From Candidatus Poribacteria bacterium (GTDB taxonomy: Bacteria; Poribacteria; WGA-4E; DTYX01): 8,432 nucleotides of DNA. The notes beneath the pieces are model-generated. The model did not search any database. It was not told the DNA's origin and saw only the letters and a list, made by a program, of their open reading frames with translations. The stretch is from positions 1 through 8,432 of the forward strand of contig DTYX01000685.1 of NCBI GenBank assembly GCA_012961655.1. The letters are read 5' to 3'. The position numbers and the translations under genes are program-made. How positions within the stretch are numbered: position 1 is the stretch's first letter; each line of letters starts with the position of its first letter. Shown here piece by piece: positions 1 through 6,956 of this stretch.

Positions 1-3000
1 AGAAGGTGCCTTCAAGTACGCCTCCAAGATACCCGCCCTCGGAAACGCTCATAACTTCTATCTCATCCGGATGGAAACTCAAATCGAACTGGAAGCCATA
101 CACGTCAACCGGGCTATCAATCAAAACCTCCGCTTGCGCGAAACCGTTTCCGTCGTGATTTGGCTTTACCTGTAGCCAGATTTTTGCTTTGGGCGAGGAG
201 ACAATTTGCGGCGCCGCTTTCTCTTCGACGCAGTATTCTTCTCCGAAATGTTTTCCTACCAGAACTAAATCACTGATATCCACTACACCATCTCCATTCG
301 CATCAGGGTCAGTTTTCTCAGTGTCTGCCTTCTCAGGTGGTGATTCTCCGAATTGTCTGGCAACTGATACGAGGTCAGAGATATCGACTACCTTGTCATG
401 GTTGATGTCCCACGGGGTGGTATCGATGTGGGTTATTATGGGCATAGACACATTTCCGTCTGCGTCTTCGGCAAACACTGCGATGGTGTAAAGTCCTTCT
501 TCACTGAAGAAATTGTCAGCCGTCCACTCCCATTTCCCTATCCCATCTACGTCGTCGGATTCAAAGAACGATATCGTCGGCAAAGGGTCTGGAAGCTTGC
601 ACGGTGGGTAGATGAGTCCCCAAACCTTCACCGCGGGTCTACGCGCACCAACTTCAACCCACAGGTTCTCTGCTGGTTGTCCTTCGAGTAGCTTTTGCGG
701 TGGTGATATTGCAATCAACTCAGGTGTGGTTTCAGCACACGTAAAGCCTTTACCGATATATTTGTCTTTGACGGCTATATAATCACTGTCAGAATTATGT
801 TCGTTGAGTTCATCATCCGCTTCCAGTTGTGGATTCTGGTCTGGATAAATTTGCTCTATTCCATCTTTTGCACTGACGAAAGCTTCTTTGATGTTACCAT
901 AGTAGTCATTAATTCCTGCAAAGAAGTTAATCGAAAAGGAGATAGAATAATCAACGCGTACAGTTTTTTCGGCGTCCTGGCTGGTGATAATCGTCCGCCC
1001 CTCTGCCGCTAAGGGTTTAATCCATGCGCCTGAGTGAGACGCCTCGATGACGATAGTGATATCAGAAACTCCTGTCTCTTTTGAAAGTTGTCCCAGCCAA
1101 TCATTTAGAATTCTCGGAGTGAGAGTCTCTTTGGAATTCAGCATAAACCGCGCGCCCTCCCGCTCATCACTACTGTTATGACCAACCATGTAAATGTACA
1201 GAGGGGTATATGGAGTTGCTTTGATATTCGGATCTTCTTTCCCCGCAGCCCAACTTGTGATAGCTAATTCCATCGCTTCCAACGATGTTACTTTATTGAT
1301 GATGATATCCGCTGACATGTAGCCGGCTTTCTTCAAACTGGGACGGAGGTAGTAGACATTTTCGCCGAGAGTTAAACAGTCTCGAAGCTTTTCATACGCA
1401 TAATTTGCGTTGCCGTCAAAATTCTTATCGATACCGCCATTCAAATGGCTACCCTGAATAATAATAGCTAAACCTAAGCCTTTTGCGACTTGCGCCTTAA
1501 ATATTTTGCTCGTAGTGCCATTATAGAGAACATTTTCTGGCCAATGAGCTTCTATTTCCCATATTCCCTCCTGATTTAACATTAACTTGTCTTGGGGGGG
1601 AAATTTGAATTGTCCAGAATCATCTGTAGACACTGTCTCCTGAGATGCTGGCTCGTCGGGTTTAGTGATAGTTATCTCAATGTCTTGTCCGCTCAAGGAG
1701 GGTTTGTCAAGGCTACCTGTTAATTGTATAGAATCACCAAGATTGGCAACAATAGTAATCGAGTTGTCTACAAATTTCTTTATGGTTTCGTCCCACCAGG
1801 TTATGCGGCTGGTTCCCTTTTTAACTTCAAACGATTTAGCTTCCGCGCTCCTGGCGGCTTTATATTTATCATCTCCAGACCATTCCGCCTGAACCTGCCA
1901 TTTTCCTATCATTTGTTCAGGTTTGACCTTTCCCTTTTGAATCCATTCGACAGGATTGAACTGATAGCCATAGTGTCTATCCGTTTCCCCTGCATTGGTG
2001 GACTCCTGTATAGTATCGCCTTCCGGCGGGGCGAAAGTTAAGATGACGGGTAAGTTGACGCGGTCTTTGTCATCATACCCTGTGAGTGTGATGTCACCCG
2101 AAATTTTGATCGATTTATCATCGTACTGTACCTCCTGTGGGTCAGCCGAAACCGTGATGTAACTATCCCACTTCTCCATCTGCAAGGTCAACAGATTAAA
2201 TGGAGTTTCCCAGTATAGCCCTTCACTCGAACCTCTTACTACGAATTTGAAATCATACTCATCTTCTGGAATACCTTCCAGAATTCTATCAGAAGTTTTG
2301 ATGGTCAACTGAGAATGCGGCGTTCTTTCCGCAACTATGGGCTTCACTACTTGGGGGCTAAATTCTGCTTTCTCAACACCTTTCGGCAGTTCTCTGGCTT
2401 CTAAAGTCACAGGACTGTCAAAGCCGTTTATCCATTTCACCGTGATAATGTATCCTGCCGTTGCACCAACCTTTACTTTCTGAATTGGCGCAGGCGAATC
2501 TATAACGACATACGGTTCTATCTGGAAGTCTATCGAGGATGTTTCTTTGTCACTTTCAACCTGGACCCCCTTTTGACTATCCGATGTATATCCCGGTTTG
2601 GAAACATCCACATTGTAGCTTCCCGCCTTCAGATTATTAATTTTATATTTCCCATCCTCGCCAGTAGTTGCGCTCTTTTCAACCGGCCCCGTCGCTTTCA
2701 CGGTGGCGTTGGGTACAGGCGTTTTTTCATCAGGTAGCGTTACCATGCCGGAGATGGAACCAGATGGTGGTATGGCGTTTATTAAATTAATTTTTCCACT
2801 GCCAGAAACATTAGCTTTTGTCGCCGTTGCTTTGACCGTTACAACTACTGTTTCGGCGCTCACAGAAATCGGGGATGTGTAGATGGCAGTATAAGTTCCA
2901 TCATGGTTGTTGTTGACTTCACTAATTTGACCTATGTTCGGCTCCAGCACTATGGCAACATCTTCATCAGTAACCATGTTTCCATTAACATCTTTCACCG

Positions 3001-4339
3001 TCGCTGTCACCTTCGATGTCAAAGCGCTCTTGCCATCTATGTCCAGAGAATCTGGTTCTGCCATCGCAGAAACGGTATTGGCTGGTCCTGAATGTAGCGG
3101 AATCTCTTTGGAGTCGGAAACGCCTGCTTTTGTGGCAGTTGCCGTAATAGTTACTTTTTCACCCACTTCAATCTTCTTTGGGGCTGTGTAAGTCGCTGTG
3201 TAAGTTCCGTTAATAGGAGCGACATCTCCTATCTCGCCTTTTGTTACTTCGATTTTTACCTCTTCGATGGTCACGGGATTGCCATCCGTATCCGTCACTT
3301 TGGCAGTTATGGTATAAGTGGAACCGGCTTCGAAAAAGTCAGACGGCAAATCGACAAGTTTAATGTTTATTTCTACCACCGTAAAGGAACCCTTATCTTC
3401 GCCTTTATTCCCAGATGTGTCAGTCACCGTCAGAGTTACAGTGTACGTTCCCGCCTTAGCATAACTTGTTTCGACCTTTGCGCCGGCGGCATCTTCCTGA
3501 ATACCGTCCTTGTCATCGAAATCCCAACTATATTTTGCAATCCCAACGTTGTCCGTAGACTTGCTGCCATCAAGCGAGACAGTTTCGCCCACACTCACGA
3601 TTTGGTCGAGATCAGCTTTCGCTACTGGTTCCTCTGCATCTTTTAGTGTAATCTCTATGCTGTCAGAAACATTGGTATTTTTCGCCGTTGCCTTAATCGT
3701 CAAGGGTATTGTAGCAGCGCTCACCGAAATAGGGGCTGTATATGTGGCTGTGTATGTTCCATCATTGTTATTTTTGACTTTGCTTAGCTCTCCTATTCCC
3801 GATGGGCTCGCTTCCATCTCCACCTCTTCATCTGTCACTGGATTCCCCTCCGCATCCTTCACCGTCGCGGTGATGACTGAAGTTAAAATCTTTTTGCCAT
3901 CTACTGCCAAGGTATCTGAATTAACCTTGACAGATATAGTCGTACCGTCGGGCGGCGGAGGGGGAAAATCCACGATTGCTCTGCCAGCGGCTATATCCGC
4001 CTCTGTTATCTGATACTCAATGCTAAATAGTGTTTTCTTCCCTTCCTTGTCTTTTACAGTAACCTTCAACTTATCGTCCACTTCAGCCACCGTTTTGCCC
4101 CCTGTGTCCACGAACGCAACAGCATATCTTCCTTCGCCCGCTCCTCCGCCAACTACAGTTTGCATAGTAAGCTTTCGGGTTTCGTTCTCCACAATCACTA
4201 TTGTTCCAGCGGCGGCGGGTTGTTCGTCTATTTCCACCTTACCTCCCACCGAAAAGATAGGTATTGACCAAGCCTGAGAACTCAATATCAATATTAAAAT
4301 CCAAAGCATGTTGAATGTGATGAATCTTTTGAACATCAT
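1..4339 (-). CDS. Giant secreted mosaic protein with Ig/PKD repeats, caspase-like domain, dockerin and cohesin (3' end off window)
   Basis: The frame is open from ATG 4339 to the left edge: 1446 codons and no stop, so the C-terminus is missing. A strong AAAAGGAGG lies 10 nt before this ATG; a second ATG follows at once. Visible order by residue: signal peptide 1-25 (hydrophobic run then AWS); beta module 28-126; Pro-rich linker 126-130; Ig-like 132-232; PKD 238-322 (SWDFDD, then AGTYTVTLTVTD); Ig-like 324-415 and 418-519; carboxypeptidase-regulatory-like domain 527-608; three further Ig-like segments 609-720, 721-840 and 841-953; caspase/C13-like domain 954-1199; Ig-like 1200-1308; two dockerin repeats 1309-1369; cohesin-like domain from 1384. 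The signal peptide and mosaic indicate export and a surface or matrix role; the substrate is unknown. The caspase-like nucleophile is Ser1101, not Cys. The last gene of a same-strand trio, 115 nt after its neighbour. High certainty on the frame and domains, low on function. Confidence 0.93.
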   Translation of the reverse strand, partial: MMFKRFITFNMLWILILILSSQAWSIPIFSVGGKVEIDEQPAAAGTIVIVENETRKLTMQTVVGGGAGEGRYAVAFVDTGGKTVAEVDDKLKVTVKDKEGKKTLFSIEYQITEADIAAGRAIVDFPPPPPDGTTISVKVNSDTLAVDGKKILTSVITATVKDAEGNPVTDEEVEMEASPSGIGELSKVKNNNDGTYTATYTAPISVSAATIPLTIKATAKNTNVSDSIEITLKDAEEPVAKADLDQIVSVGETVSLDGSKSTDNVGIAKYSWDFDDKDGIQEDAAGAKVETSYAKAGTYTVTLTVTDTSGNKGEDKGSFTVVEINIKLVDLPSDFFEAGSTYTITAKVTDTDGNPVTIEEVKIEVTKGEIGDVAPINGTYTATYTAPKKIEVGEKVTITATATKAGVSDSKEIPLHSGPANTVSAMAEPDSLDIDGKSALTSKVTATVKDVNGNMVTDEDVAIVLEPNIGQISEVNNNHDGTYTAIYTSPISVSAETVVVTVKATATKANVSGSGKINLINAIPPSGSISGMVTLPDEKTPVPNATVKATGPVEKSATTGEDGKYKINNLKAGSYNVDVSKPGYTSDSQKGVQVESDKETSSIDFQIEPYVVIDSPAPIQKVKVGATAGYIITVKWINGFDSPVTLEARELPKGVEKAEFSPQVVKPIVAERTPHSQLTIKTSDRILEGIPEDEYDFKFVVRGSSEGLYWETPFNLLTLQMEKWDSYITVSADPQEVQYDDKSIKISGDITLTGYDDKDRVNLPVILTFAPPEGDTIQESTNAGETDRHYGYQFNPVEWIQKGKVKPEQMIGKWQVQAEWSGDDKYKAARSAEAKSFEVKKGTSRITWWDETIKKFVDNSITIVANLGDSIQLTGSLDKPSLSGQDIEITITKPDEPASQETVSTDDSGQFKFPPQDKLMLNQEGIWEIEAHWPENVLYNGTTSKIFKAQVAKGLGLAIIIQGSHLNGGIDKNFDGNANYAYEKLRDCLTLGENVYYLRPSLKKAGYMSADIIINKVTSLEAMELAITSWAAGKEDPNIKATPYTPLYIYMVGHNSSDEREGARFMLNSKETLTPRILNDWLGQLSKETGVSDITIVIEASHSGAWIKPLAAEGRTIITSQDAEKTVRVDYSISFSINFFAGINDYYGNIKEAFVSAKDGIEQIYPDQNPQLEADDELNEHNSDSDYIAVKDKYIGKGFTCAETTPELIAISPPQKLLEGQPAENLWVEVGARRPAVKVWGLIYPPCKLPDPLPTISFFESDDVDGIGKWEWTADNFFSEEGLYTIAVFAEDADGNVSMPIITHIDTTPWDINHDKVVDISDLVSVARQFGESPPEKADTEKTDPDANGDGVVDISDLVLVGKHFGEEYCVEEKAAPQIVSSPKAKIWLQVKPNHDGNGFAQAEVLIDSPVDVYGFQFDLSFHPDEIEVMSVSEGGYLGGVLEGTF
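2..190 (-). other. Start of a cohesin-like domain, residues 1384-1446 (continues past left edge)
   Basis: After a 14-residue linker the protein continues with KIWLQVKPN, an AEVLIDSPVDVYGFQFDLSF strand pair, HPDEIEVMSV and EGGYL. This is the characteristic first half of a cohesin/CBM2-like jelly roll (GFQFDLSFDPxxLEVxxVxEG in relatives). The second half lies outside the window. Confidence 0.7.
233..415 (-). other. Type I dockerin-like domain, residues 1309-1369 of the giant protein
   Basis: There are two calcium-loop repeats: DINHDKVVDISDL (Asp1311, Asn1313, Asp1315, Asp1322) and DANGDGVVDISDL (Asp1346, Asn1348, Asp1350, Asp1357). Each is followed by an amphipathic helix ending in FGE. The liganding positions 1, 3, 5 and 12 are intact in both. 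Dockerins bind cohesins in a calcium-dependent way; the partner here is not known. Confidence 0.88.
743..1480 (-). other. Caspase/C13-like (clan CD) domain with Ser in the nucleophile position, residues 954-1199 of the giant protein
   Basis: The order is that of bacterial legumain/caspase-like domains. A first strand GLGLAIIIQGSHL is followed by a helix beginning NYAYEKL and by NVYYLRP. Then come a His-bearing strand YIYMVGHNSSDE (His1054), the segment TLTPRILNDWLGQL, the nucleophile strand ITIVIEASHSGAWI (Ser1101), and RTIITSQDAEK. Near the end, QNPQLEADDEL matches the segment usually closing this domain. In the family the EAxxSG strand normally has Cys where Ser1101 stands. Ig-like domains flank both sides, as in known homologues. 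Confidence 0.8.
2516..2761 (-). other. Carboxypeptidase-regulatory-like domain (residues 527-608 of the giant protein)
   Basis: GSISGMVTLPDEKTPVPNATV is followed by TTGEDGKYKINNLKAGSYNV and KPGYTSDSQKGVQV. This is the standard pattern of the transthyretin-like regulatory domain common in secreted bacterial proteins. It is a structural spacer or binding module with no catalytic site. Confidence 0.88.
2783..3058 (-). repeat. Ig-like repeat C (residues 428-519 of the giant protein)
   Basis: It is a close copy of repeat A: DIDGKSALTSKVTATVKD, NNNHDGTYTAIYTSPISVSA and VKATATKANVS correspond segment by segment. The likely origin is internal duplication or recombination between such units. Confidence 0.8.
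3095..3349 (-). repeat. Ig-like repeat B (residues 331-415 of the giant protein)
   Basis: It has the same fold unit as A and C (VTDTDGNPVTIEEVKIEV, then GTYTATYTAP and ITATATKAGVSDS) but is more diverged, and it lacks the DGK and ISVSA signatures shared by A and C. Confidence 0.75.
3374..3628 (-). other. PKD domain (residues 238-322 of the giant protein)
   Basis: The hallmarks are VSVGETVSLDGSKSTDNVG, then YSWDFDDKDG, and YAKAGTYTVTLTVTDTSGN. PKD domains are extracellular beta-sandwich spacers found in surface and carbohydrate-active proteins. This one sits between Ig-like repeats A and B. Confidence 0.9.
3644..3922 (-). repeat. Ig-like repeat A (residues 140-232 of the giant protein)
   Basis: This is an invasin/bacterial Ig-like unit with core TATVKDAEGNPVTDEEV, NNNDGTYTATYTAP and ISVSA. 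It is closely related to repeat C (2783-3058): about 54 of 93 residues are identical in a hand alignment. The PKD domain (3374-3628) and repeat B separate the two. Confidence 0.8.
3965..4204 (-). other. Shared beta module, copy in the giant protein (residues 46-125)
   Basis: Residues around GEGRYAVAFVD, VAEVDDKLKVTVKD and ITEADIAAGRAIVDF line up with GQGRFAVVFAD, VVEAGDEFQITVTD and VEQTHIDRAYLTVNL in the neighbouring beta-helix protein (4770-5009). The order and spacing are the same, with one gap. I do not know a named family for it. It is probably an Ig-like extracellular module. Confidence 0.65.
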
Positions 4340-4349
4340 TTTTCTGATT

Positions 4350-4358
4350 CCTCCTTTT
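4350..4358 (-). promoter_or_regulatory. Ribosome binding site of the giant mosaic gene
   Basis: On the minus strand this reads AAAAGGAGG, followed by ten bases and then ATGATG at 4339-4334. It is a near-perfect Shine-Dalgarno sequence and fixes the start at 4339 (or at the adjacent Met codon 4336). The next codons encode a typical signal peptide, which supports the choice. The rest of the 115-bp gap (4359-4454) holds no hairpin with a T-run and no recognisable promoter. Confidence 0.85.
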
Positions 4359-4454
4359 CATTTATGGGGCAGGTAACTTAGAAACTTCAACCAAATTACC
4401 CACCCCGCCAAACACCCTCAAAACACATTCGGGGCTATGGCAAATTACAGTTAT

Positions 4455-6926
4455 TCACTTCGATATGACAAGCTTGCGGACGGCTGAAAAGTTTCCCGCT
4501 TCTAACCGATAGAAGTAAATCCCGCTGGCAACTTCTTCACCATCTTGGTTTTTGCCCTCCCAATGGGCAGCGTCCTTTTTATCCATATAGAACCCAGCTT
4601 TCTTATGCCCTACGGATAGAGTGCGCACTAATTGACCCGCTACGTTGTAGATTCGTATGGTTACATCCGAATCCCTGTCAATCTGGTACGGTATCCATGT
4701 TTCAGGATTGAAGGGATTCGGATAATTCTGTAATAGCGCGGATTCAGTTGGAATCATATCACCGATGCGGAGGTTGACTGTAAGATACGCCCTGTCAATG
4801 TGGGTTTGTTCTACTCGTTGTGAACTTTGACCTGCAATAACTTTCCCGAATCGGTCGGTGACCGTAATCTGAAACTCGTCGCCTGCCTCCACCACACTGC
4901 GTCGATTCAGATCTGCAAAGACGACGGCAAATCTCCCTTGTCCAATAGAGCCGATAGGTGCCGTCCTTTGTGTCCCTGTGCGTTTGTTGGTAACGGTTAC
5001 TGTGTATCCCCCAGTCTCCGGGTCAATCACATCGGCGTCATGAGCCAACCCCGCCACTACGAAAGCCCACGTTCCACGCTGCGAAATAATGGACGGCGCT
5101 TGGGCTTGTGGAATCTCTTCTCCCCAAGCCGTGCCTTCAAAGGGGACACTTTTAGCTTCCAAAACATTGACGATGTACCCCTTGCCGCCTTCGATGGAGA
5201 AACCGTCTCCCAAATTAGCTTCAGTAATGAAGGGTATGAAAGTCCTTTCCAACTTATTCTCGTCGAGGTCGAACTTAATAACAACGGTGGCATCGAGCTT
5301 TTGAGCGAAGCTTCTGGCTGTATATGGCACATCAGGCTTTAAGGGCAGCGAGATTATATTTGCTCCCTTGGCTAATTCTAACACGAAGCGATGCAGTCCG
5401 ATGCCTTCTTTTGTTGTAAAGCTGGTTTCGGCAGAATAATCTGACCAGGCTCCCTTGCTGTCCTGATGCCGCACGCGCCAGTAATACGTTGTGTTTGCGG
5501 TTAGCTTTCCTGCTGGGATGATGATTTTTGTCTTATTAGTGTCCCTTCCGCTGTCGTAGACGGGATTGGCGTAGTCCCCAGCGCTGGTAGTTATCTGCCA
5601 CTGGGATGCCTTGTGTGAATCTCCTGCATCGGGGTCGGAGAAAAGTGTGTAGCTTGTCACCTTCTTCACATCTATCGGTGAATCCCCTTCTTTTGCGCCT
5701 TTGCCTTCATAAGGCGCGCCCGTATCGGTGTCATAATAGACCTTGTATCCCGCCACATCTGGCTCAAGATTGGCGTTCCAGGTCAACTCGACTGATGAAG
5801 CGTTTAGGACGGTTAAAGCCAAGCCTGTGGGTTCTGAAGGACCATTAGGATCAGAATTGAGGAATGGGACGAAGTTGACAAACCCTTTGCTTACATCAAA
5901 GGCGAAATCGTATATGCGCTTGCCTACTTCCCCTACGTCGGTTGTTCCCCAATAGTTTCCTGTGGCGTCCATATCTACTCCGTTTCCTACCGCATAGTAG
6001 ATGTCGAAGTCAGTTTTGTTGTCATATATGGAGTTATTTTTGAACTGGTCCGCTAGCGAGGCAATATAGATAGCACTGGTGTTCGTAGTTCCCGATGCTT
6101 TGTTGTCTACGACTATGTTTCTGCTGAAATTCTTGATGTTATAACCCAAATAAGTTGCAGCACCTTTAGGAGCCGTATTTACTGTAATGGTGTTGTTAGT
6201 TATAGTAGCAGATTTGCTCTGATAAATGTATATGCCACCACCATAATTAGAAGCAGTGTTTCCTGTAATGGCATTGTCAGTTATGGTAACAGACCCACAC
6301 CAAAATATGTATATGCCGCTGCCCTTATTATCACGGATTGTGCTATTCCGGATGACAGCTTCGCCAGATTCCACCACAGAAATTCCTCTACTAGCGCTAT
6401 GGCTTATCGTGGAATGGTCAACAAGCAGATTGGAAGCATTCACCCTCACAGCAGCGCCAATGTCGCCAATGCTCCCAGCATACTCGATGATGGAATATTC
6501 CAAGATGCTACCCTTGATGTAGTTCCCCGCGTCATCGAGCTCAGCGGGCATACTTGTGGCAGTGAATAAGATATAGCCCCAACTGCCTGGCTTCTTGTCT
6601 TGGTATGCGGTAAAGGTTATCGGCATTTCTTTCGTCCCTCGGGCGACAAGGGTTCCATCCACCCGAAGAGCGGTGTTTGGTTTGAACTTCACCATCACCC
6701 CAGGCTCAATGGTCAACGTCACACCTTCTTTGATGATGAGGCTTCCTGTAGCGACGTAAGGACTTTTATCCAACGTCCAGTTGGCATCTTGGGCTATCAA
6801 GCCTCTCACTTCAGTGTCAGCCAAGACAATAGAAGAGGTTAGAAAGACGGTTAATGCGATAACAACGGAAAATATTGATAATGTGAAAGTTTTGCTTCTC
6901 ATTTGCGTTCTCCTTGTATTTTTCAT
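4455..6926 (-). CDS. Secreted right-handed beta-helix protein with Fn3-type modules and FlgD/T9SS-type-A-like C-terminal domain
   Basis: A complete 823-aa protein. Residues 9-36 form a signal peptide (Arg/Lys start, long hydrophobic core, VLA before Asp37). Residues 40-120 are the N-terminal segment common before such helices (GVTLTIEPGVMVKF, then GTLVARGTKEMPITFTA). Residues 138-330 are parallel beta-helix turns with repeated xITxNxIxxN patterns, ending at GNYWGT. Residues 364-428 and 430-506 are Fn3-like pieces that appear fused. Residues 510-600 form a domain starting GANIISLPLKPDVPYTARSF, which I associate with Poribacterial surface proteins. Residues 640-719 match the N-terminal module of the downstream giant protein. 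Residues 729-823 are the FlgD-like, type-A-sorting-like module (QNYPNPFNPETWIPYQ, SGIYFYRLEAG). Beta-helices of this kind occur in polysaccharide-binding or -cleaving proteins and adhesins; I see no identifiable catalytic site, so enzyme activity is not claimed. The start could be codon 9 (6902) instead. Confidence 0.93.
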   Translation of the reverse strand: MKNTRRTQMRSKTFTLSIFSVVIALTVFLTSSIVLADTEVRGLIAQDANWTLDKSPYVATGSLIIKEGVTLTIEPGVMVKFKPNTALRVDGTLVARGTKEMPITFTAYQDKKPGSWGYILFTATSMPAELDDAGNYIKGSILEYSIIEYAGSIGDIGAAVRVNASNLLVDHSTISHSASRGISVVESGEAVIRNSTIRDNKGSGIYIFWCGSVTITDNAITGNTASNYGGGIYIYQSKSATITNNTITVNTAPKGAATYLGYNIKNFSRNIVVDNKASGTTNTSAIYIASLADQFKNNSIYDNKTDFDIYYAVGNGVDMDATGNYWGTTDVGEVGKRIYDFAFDVSKGFVNFVPFLNSDPNGPSEPTGLALTVLNASSVELTWNANLEPDVAGYKVYYDTDTGAPYEGKGAKEGDSPIDVKKVTSYTLFSDPDAGDSHKASQWQITTSAGDYANPVYDSGRDTNKTKIIIPAGKLTANTTYYWRVRHQDSKGAWSDYSAETSFTTKEGIGLHRFVLELAKGANIISLPLKPDVPYTARSFAQKLDATVVIKFDLDENKLERTFIPFITEANLGDGFSIEGGKGYIVNVLEAKSVPFEGTAWGEEIPQAQAPSIISQRGTWAFVVAGLAHDADVIDPETGGYTVTVTNKRTGTQRTAPIGSIGQGRFAVVFADLNRRSVVEAGDEFQITVTDRFGKVIAGQSSQRVEQTHIDRAYLTVNLRIGDMIPTESALLQNYPNPFNPETWIPYQIDRDSDVTIRIYNVAGQLVRTLSVGHKKAGFYMDKKDAAHWEGKNQDGEEVASGIYFYRLEAGNFSAVRKLVISK
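4770..5009 (-). other. Shared beta module, copy in the beta-helix protein (residues 640-719)
   Basis: This is the counterpart of the module at 3965-4204. Here it sits just before the C-terminal sorting-like module, while in the giant protein it directly follows the signal peptide. Confidence 0.65.
6910..6915 (-). promoter_or_regulatory. Alternative ribosome binding site for the internal start (ATG 6902) of the beta-helix gene
   Basis: The minus strand reads AAGGAG seven bases before ATG 6902, which is codon 9 of the longer frame. The spacing is closer to ideal than for the upstream ATG. The protein would start MRSKTFTLSIF, a compact and typical signal peptide of 28 residues ending VLA. Both starts have usable signals, so the true start is undecided. 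I slightly favour 6902. Confidence 0.55.
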
Positions 6927-6936
6927 GTTGCATAAT

Positions 6937-6943
6937 CTCCTTT
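6937..6943 (-). promoter_or_regulatory. Ribosome binding site for the upstream start of the beta-helix gene
   Basis: The minus strand reads AAAGGAG, ten bases before ATG 6926. It would give a signal peptide beginning MKNTRRTQMRSK. A second ATG at 6933, in another frame, lies only three bases after this site and opens a 37-codon frame without recognisable features. Confidence 0.55.
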
Positions 6944-6956
6944 CAGCTTTCTAATA

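Noticed and set aside
2783..3922. Repeated segments considered as a CRISPR or tandem DNA array
   Set aside because: The similarity is at protein level in Ig-like domains of different spacing. There are no short identical repeats with unique spacers.
3510..4013. Plus-strand frame of 167 codons
   Set aside because: It lies wholly antisense to the Ig/PKD region of the giant gene. It shows no domain, no ribosome binding site and a Ser/Val-rich composition typical of a complementary-strand shadow.
4370..4454. Possible hairpin in the gap between the beta-helix and giant genes (GCCCCG with CGGGGT)
   Set aside because: The pairing is short, includes a G-T pair, spans a long loop and has no T-run. 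It is not convincing as a terminator.
4827..5342. Plus-strand frame of 171 codons
   Set aside because: It is antisense to a well-supported part of the beta-helix gene, has no recognisable motif and has no matching start signal.
6820..6933. Short 37-codon minus-strand frame from ATG 6933, as a leader peptide
   Set aside because: Its ATG is only three bases from the Shine-Dalgarno, it overlaps the signal-peptide coding region in another frame, and it shows no recognisable feature.
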